A program made the position numbers and the translations under genes. A stretch of DNA of 64,000 nucleotides, taken from the NCBI GenBank assembly GCA_947168515.1, contig CAMVMF010000001.1, forward strand, positions 62,001 through 126,000, read 5' to 3'. Positions 54,377-63,143 of this stretch are shown piece after piece (the stretch's first letter is position 1; the number at the start of each line of letters is the position of its first letter). This DNA is from an uncultured Bacteroidales bacterium. GTDB taxonomy: Bacteria; Bacteroidota; Bacteroidia; Bacteroidales; P3. The notes under the pieces were generated by a model. The model worked only from the letters and a program-made list of their open reading frames with translations, had not been told where the DNA came from and ran no database searches.

Positions 54377-54940
54377 ATGATATACCCTATTATTGGCCTC
54401 GGCCATCCTACGCTGCGCAAGGTTGCTCAGCCTATCGATAAGGATTATCCCGAACTCGACAAACTCATTGCCGACATGTATGAGACTATGTACAACGCCG
54501 ACGGCGTCGGCCTCGCTGCCCCTCAGATAGACCTCTCTATCCGCCTAGTGGTCATCGGCTTCCGCCCTTACGATGAGAAGACCGACACCTACGGTCCTGT
54601 GGCCGAGGAGCATACGCTCATCAACCCTGAGATCTTAGAGTTCATTGGCGAGAAGGAATATTTCAACGAGGGATGCCTCTCGGTACCCGATATCCATGAG
54701 GACGTCCTCCGCAACGAAGGTGTGCGCATCCGCTACTACGACGAAAAGTGGGTTCTCCACGAGGAGGAAATCCACGGCCTTTTCGCCCGTGTGGCTCAGC
54801 ACGAATGCGACCATCTCGACGGCAAGGTGTTCACCGACCGCCTCTCCCCACTGCGCCGCGCTATGCTCAAACGCAAAATCAACGATGTAGTTGCCGGTCG
54901 CGTGCGTACCCACTACCGCATGAAGGCTCCAAAGAAATGA
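54377..54940 (+). CDS. def: peptide deformylase
   Basis: This 187-residue metal enzyme removes the N-formyl group from new proteins. Motif 1 is GVGLAAPQI, motif 2 is EGCLSVPDI with the metal Cys, and motif 3 is QHECDHLDG (HExxH). A short insertion (PYDEKTDTYGPVAEEH) is typical of Bacteroidota forms. It lies 20 bases after ruvX. Confidence 0.96.
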   Translation: MIYPIIGLGHPTLRKVAQPIDKDYPELDKLIADMYETMYNADGVGLAAPQIDLSIRLVVIGFRPYDEKTDTYGPVAEEHTLINPEILEFIGEKEYFNEGCLSVPDIHEDVLRNEGVRIRYYDEKWVLHEEEIHGLFARVAQHECDHLDGKVFTDRLSPLRRAMLKRKINDVVAGRVRTHYRMKAPKK

Positions 54941-54993
54941 CTTATCAGACCCCCGTACGTATTTTATAACCGATAAAAAAGAGATTGCAAATC

Positions 54994-55515
54994 ATGAAAA
55001 AAATATTTTTCCTTTTGACCGTCTCGGCACTCCTGGTGTCCTGCGGCCCTACTCGCGAAGAACGCGTTAACGAGATTCTGGACTTTGAAGACTCTGTTTT
55101 TGAAAACGCCATCGGTGCCGACCCCGCCACGGCCGACCAGCTGACCGACCTCTATGTGGCCTTTGCCGACAAGTACCCCACAGACTCCCTCACCCCTCAG
55201 TTTCTGATGAAGGGAGCCGAGATGCAAAGCAACGTAATCCACACCGAACACGCCATCGAACTATTCGACCGCATCATCAACGACTATCCCTATTTCTCTG
55301 AAGTCCCCATGTGCTACTTCCTCAAGGGCAACGCCTACGACCTCAACAGCCAATACAAGGAGGCTAAGGAGGCCTACCAGATTTTTGTGGACAAGTATCC
55401 CGACCACTTCATGGCCGCCGACACCCGCAAGCTTATTCCCCTAGTGGGCATGACCCCTGAAGAGATATACGAATACAACCTCAGCCGTATCAAGGATTCG
55501 GTACCTGAGATGTAA
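54994..55515 (+). CDS. TPR lipoprotein
   Basis: This start is ATG AAA AAA (a TTG three codons upstream is not needed). The 173-residue protein has a lipobox LLVSC and then GPTREERV. It is helical with two or three TPR-like pairs (IHTEHAIELFDRIINDYPYF, YFLKGNAYDLNSQYKEAKEAY). It resembles BamD/Tol-Pal-associated TPR lipoproteins but is shorter, and it lies between def and mutL. Confidence 0.75.
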   Translation: MKKIFFLLTVSALLVSCGPTREERVNEILDFEDSVFENAIGADPATADQLTDLYVAFADKYPTDSLTPQFLMKGAEMQSNVIHTEHAIELFDRIINDYPYFSEVPMCYFLKGNAYDLNSQYKEAKEAYQIFVDKYPDHFMAADTRKLIPLVGMTPEEIYEYNLSRIKDSVPEM

Positions 55516-55574
55516 GGCAGCATATCATTGTGCCGTTAGTCTTTTCGTCGTGACTAATAAAACTGTGTAGGACT

Positions 55575-57446
55575 GTGGACTTGATTAACATTCTGCCCGA
55601 TAGCGTGGCCAACCAGATTGCCGCTGGCGAGGTGGTGGACCGACCGGCTTCGGCTGTCAAAGAGCTGCTCGAGAATGCCTTGGATGCCGGCGCCACCAAG
55701 ATACAGCTGATTGTGAAGGATGCCGGGCGCACTCTGATGCAGGTGATAGACAACGGATGCGGCATGAGCGACAGCGATGCACGTGTTTGTTTCGAGCGCC
55801 ATGCCACCTCCAAGATTCACAAGGCCGACGACCTCTTCGCCATCCATACAATGGGCTTCCGCGGCGAGGCCTTGGCCTCTATTGCCGCCATCGCTCAGGT
55901 GGAGCTCAAGACCAAAACCCGCGAGAACGAGTTAGGCACTCAGGTGATCATCGAGGGCTCTCAGATCAAAGAGCAGTCTTCCTGCAGCTGCCCAGACGGC
56001 ACCTCCATAGCGGTGAAGAACCTTTTCTTCAATGTACCGGCACGTCGCAACTTCCTAAAAAAGGATACTATCGAGCTAAGCCATATCGAGGAAATCTTTA
56101 AACGTGTGGCCCTCATCAATTACGGCACCGACTACTCCTTCTACAGCAACGGCAAGCTACTGTACGACCTGCATGCTGGCAACTTCGCCGAACGCATCAG
56201 CCAACTCTACGGCACCAACTACCGCGAGCGTCTCTATCCCATCGACGAGAAGACCGACATCGTGTCCATCCACGGCTATGTCTCCAAACCCGAATTTGCC
56301 CGCAAGTCGCGCGGCGAACAGTATCTCTTTGTCAACAACCGGTTCATCAAACATCCCGCTCTCAGCGCAGCGGTGGAGAAGGCCTATGCCGACGTGATTC
56401 CCGACCGATACTATCCCAGCTACTTCCTTCACTTGGAACTAGACCCCGCACGCATAGACATCAACATCCACCCCACCAAGACCGAAGTGAAGTTCGTGGA
56501 TGAACATGCCCTTTTTGCTATCTTGCGGGCTGCCACCAAAAAAGCTCTGGGGCAGTTCAGCCTGGGAAATGAGTTGCAGTTCAACCCTATCGAGGAGGTG
56601 GACTTTTTACCACCACCCAAGGACTACGTCCCGCAGCAGCCCAACGTCAGATACAATCCGGACTACAATCCTTTCACCAACCCTACCCCCCAAAGCAATA
56701 CTTCAAATGGCGGTTTTCATAACTCTAATTTCGAAGTCGATAGACCTAAATCATCTAAGTGGACTTCTTTCTTCGATACCGACGACCGGCAAGCTCCGCA
56801 GACCCATCTAGACTCCCTTCCCTCAGAAGAGGAGTCCATCGCCACTCCGCAGCCTCAAGTTATGGCCATGCGGCAGATGGAGGGAGAGGCACAGCCTACC
56901 ACTGATAGCCCATGCCTGCAACTACAGGGTCGCTATATCGTCAGTACATTGCCTTCCGGACTTTTGTTAGTGGACCAGCAGGCCGCCCACGAACGTGTGC
57001 TGTTCGAACGGCTCTCCAGCCGGCAGCATGCAGCGGCAGCTCAGCAGCTGCTTTTTCCGGTGAACTGCCAGTTCTCTCCAGCCGATGCCGACATCTTTAA
57101 TGAGTTAATCCCCGACCTAAAGGAACAGGGCTTTGAGGTTGGTGCTTTGGGGCAGACCACCTTTGTGGTCACCGCCACCCCGCCGGATCTTAACGATGGC
57201 GAGTTGCAGCAGGTCTTCGACCAGATGATTCTGGACTACAAAGGGTCTATGTTGCAGAAATTCAACGACAGCAGGACCTGCCTCTGTCGCTCTTTGGCCA
57301 AACAGATGGCCGTCAAGGCGGGTACTGCGCTGCAACAGGCCGAGATGCAGCAGCTTATTGCCGATCTCTTCTGCTGCCAAGTGCCCAGCGTGAGTCCTTC
57401 GGGCAAAAAGACCATGGTGGTTGTGGACCCCGCTACCCTATTCTAA
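55575..57446 (+). CDS. mutL: DNA mismatch repair protein MutL
   Basis: This 623-residue protein has an N-terminal GHKL ATPase: LPDSVANQIAAGEVVDRPAS, ELLENALDAG, VIDNGCGMSDSD and MGFRGEALASI. The middle linker is Pro/Asn/Ser-rich. The C-terminal dimer domain has DQQAAHERVLFE, close to the DQHA(x)2E(x)4E endonuclease motif (Gln for His). The usual CPHGRP motif is replaced by SPSGKKT near the end. No ATG is available in frame: the GTG at 55575, or a TTG two codons later, must be the start. An AGGA box sits just upstream. It works with MutS, not in the window. Confidence 0.94.
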   Translation: MDLINILPDSVANQIAAGEVVDRPASAVKELLENALDAGATKIQLIVKDAGRTLMQVIDNGCGMSDSDARVCFERHATSKIHKADDLFAIHTMGFRGEALASIAAIAQVELKTKTRENELGTQVIIEGSQIKEQSSCSCPDGTSIAVKNLFFNVPARRNFLKKDTIELSHIEEIFKRVALINYGTDYSFYSNGKLLYDLHAGNFAERISQLYGTNYRERLYPIDEKTDIVSIHGYVSKPEFARKSRGEQYLFVNNRFIKHPALSAAVEKAYADVIPDRYYPSYFLHLELDPARIDINIHPTKTEVKFVDEHALFAILRAATKKALGQFSLGNELQFNPIEEVDFLPPPKDYVPQQPNVRYNPDYNPFTNPTPQSNTSNGGFHNSNFEVDRPKSSKWTSFFDTDDRQAPQTHLDSLPSEEESIATPQPQVMAMRQMEGEAQPTTDSPCLQLQGRYIVSTLPSGLLLVDQQAAHERVLFERLSSRQHAAAAQQLLFPVNCQFSPADADIFNELIPDLKEQGFEVGALGQTTFVVTATPPDLNDGELQQVFDQMILDYKGSMLQKFNDSRTCLCRSLAKQMAVKAGTALQQAEMQQLIADLFCCQVPSVSPSGKKTMVVVDPATLF

Positions 57447-57505
57447 TAGAGGTCGGCAGACTGATTATTTAATTGTACTAGAATCATAGAAACTATAAAC
57501 AATAT

Positions 57506-58114
57506 ATGACAGATTACGCACCTAAGGGTTTTTCGATGCTCCCTCCTGTGGTAAAGCATCTTTTGATCATCAATGTCATTGTCTATCTAGCCACAGTGGT
57601 GTTGGAACGTTATGGCTATTACAACATCACCAATATGTTGGCACTAAACTCCATCCCCACAGGTCGCTTCGGCCTATGGCAGCTGCTGACCTATATGTTC
57701 ATGCATGCCAGCTTCAGCCATCTCTTCTTCAATATGTTTGCCTTGTGGATGTTTGGCTACATATTGGAGAACTATTGGGGCTCGCGGCGTTTCCTGTTCT
57801 ACTACCTTGTTTGTGGTGTAGGTGCCGGGCTGTGCAACATTCTTATTCCCGGCTGGGGTCTGACTGTGGGAGCCTCAGGTGCCGTGTACGGTGTGCTGCT
57901 GGCTTTTGGCATGATGTTCCCCGAGGAGCGCATATACCTCTATTTCCTTATGCCCATCAAGGCCAAGTGGTTCGTCATAGGCTATGCTGCCATCGAACTG
58001 TTGGAGGGCATCTTTGTGTCCGATGGTATCGCCCACTTCGCCCATCTTGGCGGCATGCTGTTCGGCCTACTACTGATTCTCTATTGGCGCAAACACCCCT
58101 TCTCGAAATTTTAA
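57506..58114 (+). CDS. rhomboid intramembrane serine protease
   Basis: This 202-residue protein has six membrane helices. The catalytic S124 is in VGASGAVYGVLL and the His (H180) in AHFAHLGGMLFG. The HASFSHLFFNMFALWMFG loop and the FYYLVCG region fit a GlpG-type rhomboid of the short Bacteroidota type. It cleaves membrane-spanning substrates. It lies 60 bases after mutL; a hairpin follows it. Confidence 0.92.
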   Translation: MTDYAPKGFSMLPPVVKHLLIINVIVYLATVVLERYGYYNITNMLALNSIPTGRFGLWQLLTYMFMHASFSHLFFNMFALWMFGYILENYWGSRRFLFYYLVCGVGAGLCNILIPGWGLTVGASGAVYGVLLAFGMMFPEERIYLYFLMPIKAKWFVIGYAAIELLEGIFVSDGIAHFAHLGGMLFGLLLILYWRKHPFSKF

Positions 58115-58143
58115 ACTGCTTATAAGTTTTTGTAGCATAAAAC

Positions 58144-58185
58144 AATCCTCGGAGAAATCATCATTGTCTGATATCTCCGAGGATT
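58144..58185. terminator. hairpin after the rhomboid gene
   Basis: A perfect 12-base stem, AATCCTCGGAGA/TCTCCGAGGATT, has an inner ATCA/TGAT pairing. The minus strand continues GTTTTATG, so it may serve the convergent WYL gene as well. Confidence 0.6.
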
Positions 58186-58190
58186 CTATG

Positions 58191-58277
58191 AACTCTGAAT
58201 AATCTGAGTACTCCGATTACTCAGATTATTCCGATTATTCCGATTATTCCGATTACTCTGATTACTCCGATTCCTCC
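58191..58277 (-). repeat. degenerate 9-base tandem repeat, locus 4
   Basis: About nine units of ATTATTCCG/ATTACTCAG fill the spacer between the rhomboid hairpin and the end of the WYL gene. They are the same unit as the other three loci, here on the minus strand in the CGGAATAAT reading. Confidence 0.85.
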
Positions 58278-58290
58278 AATATTTCCCTCT

Positions 58291-59367
58291 TTATTTCTTA
58301 GAGGGCATTTCCTCGATGCCGTAGTGTCTCATCGAACGGCGGATCGAGTTGGTGTATAGTTCCACAAACGATTGCGGTGATAGCACTTTGATATTATCGA
58401 AGAAACTGTCCATCGTAAATTTGAGCTCCTCGTTGATTTTGACCACAATGTGGGCATCGAGGACCTTCTCCCCATTCTCGCCCTCAATCCACTTGGATCG
58501 CTGCGAAGAGTGGAGTGGGTTGTTAGCCAGATAGTAGGCTGCCCAACCATAGACTAGGAAATGGATGTCGACAGGGTCTCCACCAGGGTCACTGAGGCCG
58601 ATGAAGTCTTCGAAGTACTCTTCTGGGTCAAAGGGATGCGAGATATAGGGTACCGCGGACTCCTCGATACCGTATATTTTGTCCAGCGGGATGACTTCAA
58701 TTTTGTTGGGGTTGTCGGTGGTGACACCAAAGACGGCCCAACGGTGGCTGAACTGTTTGAGATAGAAGGGATGCAGACATAATGAGGTCTCCTCTTCAAA
58801 AGACTTTACATGCATCAGGATCGACTTTCGGCTATCGATGGCTTCCAGCAGGATGCGGAAATAATCGTAGACCTCCTTCATGCGTACGCCTCCTTGGAGC
58901 GCATGGTTGTCGTAGCGCAATATGGGTTTGGCATCGTAGCCTCCCACCCAGTCTTTCATGCGCGCAACGGTCTTTTTAACCCATGGGGCTATGGCAGGGT
59001 TGATTGAGGCTTCGAAACTATTGATGAAGTTAACTACATAACGCAACTGCTGGTGATTGAGCGGGAGTTTCTGAATGCTGAACTTCAAGTCTTTGTAACG
59101 ATAGGCAGAATAAAAACGGGTACGGCCATGTTCGTTGGTTCGGGGAACACGAAAGCTTTCGAGCACAACACCAAATCCCTCCTCGCTTTTCATAAACGCT
59201 ATGTCGGCATAGAGCTGTCGCTCACTGACGACGTGGGGTATTTCTGATTTCTCCAGCAACTTATTCACCGTATTCAACAAGTCATTGAGCGTATAATCCC
59301 TGGAAGTGTCGCGAAAACACCTGTCAAGAATCCTATATCGTATTTGGGCTTTGTTAAGTGCGGTCAT
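58291..59367 (-). CDS. WYL-domain regulator, copy 1
   Basis: This 358-residue protein has an N-terminal helical, winged-helix-like region (MTALNKAQIRYRILDRCFRD, YTLNDLLNTVNKLL, VSERQLYADIAFMKSEEGFG). The C-terminal half carries a WYL domain: SLCLHPFYLKQFSHRWAVFG, ISHPFDPEEYF and the C-terminal HYGIEEM end. WYL proteins bind nucleotide or other ligands and often control defence or stress genes. It is 34-40% like by eye to the second copy (61830-62894): shared SERQLY, LHPFxLxQFSRRW and PFNPEEYFED pieces. It is divergent from the 572-aa gene it borders. The promoter at 59390 is clear. Confidence 0.88.
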   Translation of the reverse strand: MTALNKAQIRYRILDRCFRDTSRDYTLNDLLNTVNKLLEKSEIPHVVSERQLYADIAFMKSEEGFGVVLESFRVPRTNEHGRTRFYSAYRYKDLKFSIQKLPLNHQQLRYVVNFINSFEASINPAIAPWVKKTVARMKDWVGGYDAKPILRYDNHALQGGVRMKEVYDYFRILLEAIDSRKSILMHVKSFEEETSLCLHPFYLKQFSHRWAVFGVTTDNPNKIEVIPLDKIYGIEESAVPYISHPFDPEEYFEDFIGLSDPGGDPVDIHFLVYGWAAYYLANNPLHSSQRSKWIEGENGEKVLDAHIVVKINEELKFTMDSFFDNIKVLSPQSFVELYTNSIRRSMRHYGIEEMPSKK

Positions 59368-59389
59368 ATATTTGTATTTAAATTTTTTG

Positions 59390-59423
59390 CAAAGATACTT
59401 ATAGTTTTCAACACTTTGGCAAA
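59390..59423 (-). promoter_or_regulatory. Bacteroidota promoter of WYL copy 1
   Basis: The minus strand carries TATCTTTG (59390-59397) and TTTG (59420-59423) 22 bases apart, with the ATG 23 bases further on. Confidence 0.6.
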
Positions 59424-59711
59424 AAAAATATCATCTGAATAATTCCCGCAGTATCGTAACCCCCTAAGGGCATAAATATTGGTTTTTTACAACAGGCTAA
59501 AAATGGTCAGTATTGTAGTCAGTTGATAAAAAACACTCTTTTGGCCTTCAAATATTTCCGTTTTTTCGGGTGTTGATAGCGAAATGAATATTAGCAAAAT
59601 GCAGATTGTTCCATCCTATTGCACTTTCTCGGTAGGCCTCTTCGTCTCTGTCTGCAACAAGTATTCATAGGCGTTGGTGGTTTTGGGTGGGGCTACTTCT
59701 AAAAAAGGCGA

Positions 59712-59760
59712 GAAAAAAGTGAAACTTTTTTCCATAATTCGTAAAAAAATTGTAATTTTG
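59712..59760 (+). promoter_or_regulatory. dyad and -7 element before the 572-aa gene
   Basis: The 526-base spacer 59368-59893 holds a dyad GAAAAAAGT/ACTTTTTTC (59712-59732, three-base centre) and TAATTTTG at 59753-59760 as a -7 element. TGAAACTTTTTT, part of the dyad, also occurs on the minus strand upstream of WYL copy 2 (62991-63002). This could be a regulator site. The rest of the spacer is plain, with no gene seen. Confidence 0.4.
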
Positions 59761-59893
59761 CAATCCAATTTGTGGCGTTAATTTACTTCTCCAGCCTTGG
59801 TCGAACGCCGACAGGCTCGGGCAGGTCCGCCAAAAAAGTAGTTATAAATCCCGGACAGACAACAGCATCTATCCCATTAAATAGCAATAAGTA

Positions 59894-61612
59894 ATGAATA
59901 TCGCTGAAACCTATCAACTCTCCGAAGGTGTACAAGTCAACCTCATCGAAAACAATGGTCTCTTCAATCTTGCCTATGTCGATGGCTCTGAATTATTCAA
60001 CTACTGGTATGAAAAAATCGTCGTCTCCAGCCCCGAAGGCAAACCCTTGGCCATGCAGGCCCTGGACGACGGCATCTGGTATAACCTCAATGTAGCAGAC
60101 CATACTACCTCTTTCGCCCATTACGACAACGAAGACCAGCTCTCTGCTGAAATTTCTAAGGTTTTCTGGCATGGAGCCTACAACCTTTTCAGCAACGGCC
60201 ATCCCCTCCTGCCCGAATGGCACCAGTCCATCATGTGCCTGCGCCTACAACCCGACTACATCATTTTCTACCTAGACATCCTCAACTCTACTGAGATTAC
60301 GCACGAAACCACCTGCTACCTTATCCGCCAGGGCAAGATCCTCCCCTACACCGAGTTCTACCGCATCGAACCCGACAAGCATGGTCGCGACTTCCTCAAA
60401 GCTTTCCGCAAGAGCGACAACCGCTGCGTCCTCATCCGCAATGGCAAAACCCTTTGGGACCCCGACCAGTTGGAGTTTACCGACGTGTTGGCTATCAAAC
60501 GCACCTCTTTCGACGGCTCCAATTTCAATTTCATCGCCCACCTAGGCGGTCACAAGTATGCCTTCTGCAATTCTGAGTACCTCGACTACCCCAAGGAGTG
60601 GCATGCTCAAATCAAGAGCGGCGCCATTCCGGTGTTGGCCTCCGGCGAACTCCTCGACCCCAAGAACGAGGAGGAGAAATTCCTGGTATGCAAGCTGGAT
60701 ATGGGAGCCTACATGCTGGTCTGCCGCACCAAGGACCTGCGCGTTGCCGTCGACCGCTGCGACAGCTATGAGATCCTCAACGAGCTGGCCATTTTCCACA
60801 ACGACGACAAGGAACCTCGCACCGGTATCGTCTTCACCAATGGACTGAAAATAGAGCCGGGCGACAATTTCGAATATCTGATCTGCAACAAGACAGCTAT
60901 CTATACCGACCATTGGGACACCCTCAGCGACGAGCAGGTCCAGACCCTGGCAGACGAAATCTTGGTCGACAATTCTGAGAGTTTTTATATCTCCGAGTTC
61001 CTCGACTTTGTCGGCCCCAATGTGCTGCTACACGACAAAGAGTTGGGATTCAACATTATTGGCTACGGCCTACCCCTCAATCCCGACACCTGGTTCGAGA
61101 AAGCCCAGATTGTGGGCTCACACATCCTCCTTTGCAACAACGGCAAACTCAAATGGATGAACGAGGAGCTGCGCGTCGGCACCGGATGGTTTGGTGTCAT
61201 CCGCATCTCGCCCCACTGCTCCATCAAATATACCGACGGCCATTACAAGAAAGTCGTCACCGGCTCCGCCGTCAAGGGCAAGAAATACTCCCTGGACCCC
61301 GAAGACAGCAATGGCTATCAGGTCGGTTCCGGCGAATATATCGAGGTAGAACGTCCCTACGCCCATTTCTTTTTCAAGATTTGCTTCGGCAACGAGTTGG
61401 AACTCATCAGCATGGATGCCTACGAGCCCGATGTCAAGCTGCCCGCTGCCGTGTTCTACAACTGGAATGAGTATTCGGTGAGATATATCGGCACCGATGC
61501 CTTCCGCTACAATGGTGCTTTGCAAACCATTACCCTGCCCGACACCATTGTCGAAATCAAGGAGGGAGCCCTCGAAAGTTGTTATGGGCTGCAGATTATC
61601 TATCCCGAATAG
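59894..61612 (+). CDS. 572-aa cytoplasmic protein with WG-like repeats and a BspA-type LRR end
   Basis: There is no signal peptide or membrane helix (MNIAETYQLSEGVQVNLIEN). The body holds recurring beta blocks of the type 'CVLIRNGKTLWDP', 'YLLRQGKILPYTEF', 'HILLCNNGKLKWMNE', reminiscent of WG (KWGYID) repeats and possibly a propeller-like fold. The last 50 residues (VRYIGTDAFRYNGALQTITL, then PDTIVEIKEGALESC) are one BspA/LRR_5 unit. A gene of this shape, between two WYL regulators, is not known to me. It ends 28 bases before a strong hairpin. Confidence 0.65.
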   Translation: MNIAETYQLSEGVQVNLIENNGLFNLAYVDGSELFNYWYEKIVVSSPEGKPLAMQALDDGIWYNLNVADHTTSFAHYDNEDQLSAEISKVFWHGAYNLFSNGHPLLPEWHQSIMCLRLQPDYIIFYLDILNSTEITHETTCYLIRQGKILPYTEFYRIEPDKHGRDFLKAFRKSDNRCVLIRNGKTLWDPDQLEFTDVLAIKRTSFDGSNFNFIAHLGGHKYAFCNSEYLDYPKEWHAQIKSGAIPVLASGELLDPKNEEEKFLVCKLDMGAYMLVCRTKDLRVAVDRCDSYEILNELAIFHNDDKEPRTGIVFTNGLKIEPGDNFEYLICNKTAIYTDHWDTLSDEQVQTLADEILVDNSESFYISEFLDFVGPNVLLHDKELGFNIIGYGLPLNPDTWFEKAQIVGSHILLCNNGKLKWMNEELRVGTGWFGVIRISPHCSIKYTDGHYKKVVTGSAVKGKKYSLDPEDSNGYQVGSGEYIEVERPYAHFFFKICFGNELELISMDAYEPDVKLPAAVFYNWNEYSVRYIGTDAFRYNGALQTITLPDTIVEIKEGALESCYGLQIIYPE

Positions 61613-61639
61613 CAACTTGCCGGGCATACATATATGCTG

Positions 61640-61669
61640 AGAGAGGCCACGCTTTTGCGCGGCCTCTCT
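61640..61669 (+). terminator. terminator-like hairpin of the 572-aa gene
   Basis: The stem AGAGAGGCC/GGCCTCTCT extends inward with CGC/GCG and a TTTT loop. GTTGTTCT follows instead of a full T run. Confidence 0.75.
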
Positions 61670-61734
61670 GTTGTTCTATCTGCCTTTATTATTGACTTAA
61701 TGTGAGTTCTATAAAACGTGCGTTTTATGTTTTG

Positions 61735-61845
61735 TCCTTACAGGGCGTCATTTACAACCCAATCCTTACCCAAGGCGTTGCCATTGGGCGATATGTTTAA
61801 GCCCTTTCAGGGCTTTTCTAGAGGTCACCTTAATCCTTCAGGGCT
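61735..61845. repeat. palindromic intergenic repeat overlapping the WYL2 end
   Basis: It contains CCCAAGGC-GTT-GCC-A-TTGGG (61769-61788) and AAGCCC-TTTCA-GGGCTT (61799-61815), then CCTTCAGGGC. Similar 'TTCAGGGCTT' spacers are frequent in Bacteroidales. Its right end encodes the last residues of the WYL2 protein (ALKD), so the repeat has trimmed or shaped that C-terminus. Confidence 0.55.
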
Positions 61846-62894
61846 ATTCCGTTTTTCGAGCAGGCCCAGCGCAGATTCTCGTGGTATTTCTTTATCAAAT
61901 CGTTGGGCCCTAGCACTTCCATCATTCCCACAAAACCCATTAACAGGTTCTCCAACTCCAGATTTTGCTTTACAAACAGGTGCACATCCAGCACAGGTTC
62001 GCCGTTGATGGTTTCCCAATGGCTCCGTTGTGAGCCATGCAGCGGGTTAAACTCCAGCTGCTTGGCCAGTGAACCATAGAAGCGCAGGTGGACATCGACA
62101 GGAGGAGTGCCAGGGTCATTCACTCCTATGAGGTCTTCAAAATACTCTTCGGGATTGAAAGGATAGTTCATATAGCGTTCCTTGGAAAAGGACACTTTCT
62201 GCAAAAGGTCTATGGGAAAGGTGAAAATCTTGTTGGGACGGTGGGACATGATGCCCAGCACATACCAGCGGCGACTAAACTGCCTCAGGAAGAAGGGATG
62301 CAGACAGCCCTTGATGACACCATAGGCCGATGTGTCTACCAATATGTCCAAAGCCTGTTTGTTGAGTATCGCTGAAAAAACTTTCTCGAAGATGGTCACG
62401 AAGTCTTTGGCTTTCTTCCCGCCCAAAAAGGGATTGTCGTCCATCATCAGACACGTGTCCACAGGCATGCCGTCAAATATGCTGCGCAACTTGGTGTAAT
62501 GGTCGCTCAGCCATTGCTGCATGGGCACATTTGAAAAGTCTATCATGCTGTTTATGACGGCATTGAAGAATCGCAACTGCAGCTCCGGTAGGTGTATGTT
62601 GTGGATGCTGTAGTTGGGGTCACGATAACGATAGATAACGTATGACCGATTGCGTCCTTTCTCGTCCAATCGCACAACACGTTGCGTTTCTATTTCTGCT
62701 CCATAGCCATCTTCGCTTTGTATAAAGGCAATGTCGTTGTACAATTGCCGCTCGCTGATCGGACGTATGCCCAATTCGCCTAGGGCGGTATTCACAGTTT
62801 CCAACATGTCCTCCAGCGTGTACTCACGCAGGGTGTCTCGTAGGCAATGGTCAATGATAAAATGACGCTTTTGTACCTGTTTTTGATTTGCCAT
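61830..62894 (-). CDS. WYL-domain regulator, copy 2
   Basis: This 354-residue paralogue of copy 1 starts MANQKQVQKRHFIIDHCLRD. Its N-terminal region has YTLEDMLETVNTAL and ISERQLYNDIAFIQSEDGYG. The WYL-type core reads CLHPFFLRQFSRRWYVLGIM, PFNPEEYFEDLIGVNDPG and FYGSLAKQLEFNPLHGSQRS. There is no signal peptide. It reads toward the 572-aa gene from the other side. The A-tract upstream (62991-63002) resembles the dyad half-site before that gene. Confidence 0.88.
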   Translation of the reverse strand: MANQKQVQKRHFIIDHCLRDTLREYTLEDMLETVNTALGELGIRPISERQLYNDIAFIQSEDGYGAEIETQRVVRLDEKGRNRSYVIYRYRDPNYSIHNIHLPELQLRFFNAVINSMIDFSNVPMQQWLSDHYTKLRSIFDGMPVDTCLMMDDNPFLGGKKAKDFVTIFEKVFSAILNKQALDILVDTSAYGVIKGCLHPFFLRQFSRRWYVLGIMSHRPNKIFTFPIDLLQKVSFSKERYMNYPFNPEEYFEDLIGVNDPGTPPVDVHLRFYGSLAKQLEFNPLHGSQRSHWETINGEPVLDVHLFVKQNLELENLLMGFVGMMEVLGPNDLIKKYHENLRWACSKNGIALKD

Positions 62895-63043
62895 ATTAAC
62901 GATTATTTAATTATATCTCAATTAACACAAAATTCACTATATTATTGTATGAATTGCAAAAAAATTTATATTTCTTTTCATGGAGTGCAAAAAAAAGTTT
63001 CATTCGTTGTGGCCTTTTTGCAATGGTGAAACCTTTTGGATTC

Positions 63044-63117
63044 TACACAGATAACACATCTTTGGCACTTTCCAAGACGCAGTTGCAAGGCATGACAAAT
63101 AGTGTGTTATCTGTGTA
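63044..63117. repeat. 15-base inverted repeat between WYL2 and the GLUG gene
   Basis: TACACAGATAACACA (63044-63058) and TGTGTTATCTGTGTA (63103-63117) are exact reverse complements separated by 44 bases. They lie 27 bases beyond the GLUG gene's stop. They could be a large hairpin or the ends of a 74-base mobile relic. Confidence 0.55.
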
Positions 63118-63143
63118 TCCTATTGTTTTTTTCTGTCGGGTGT

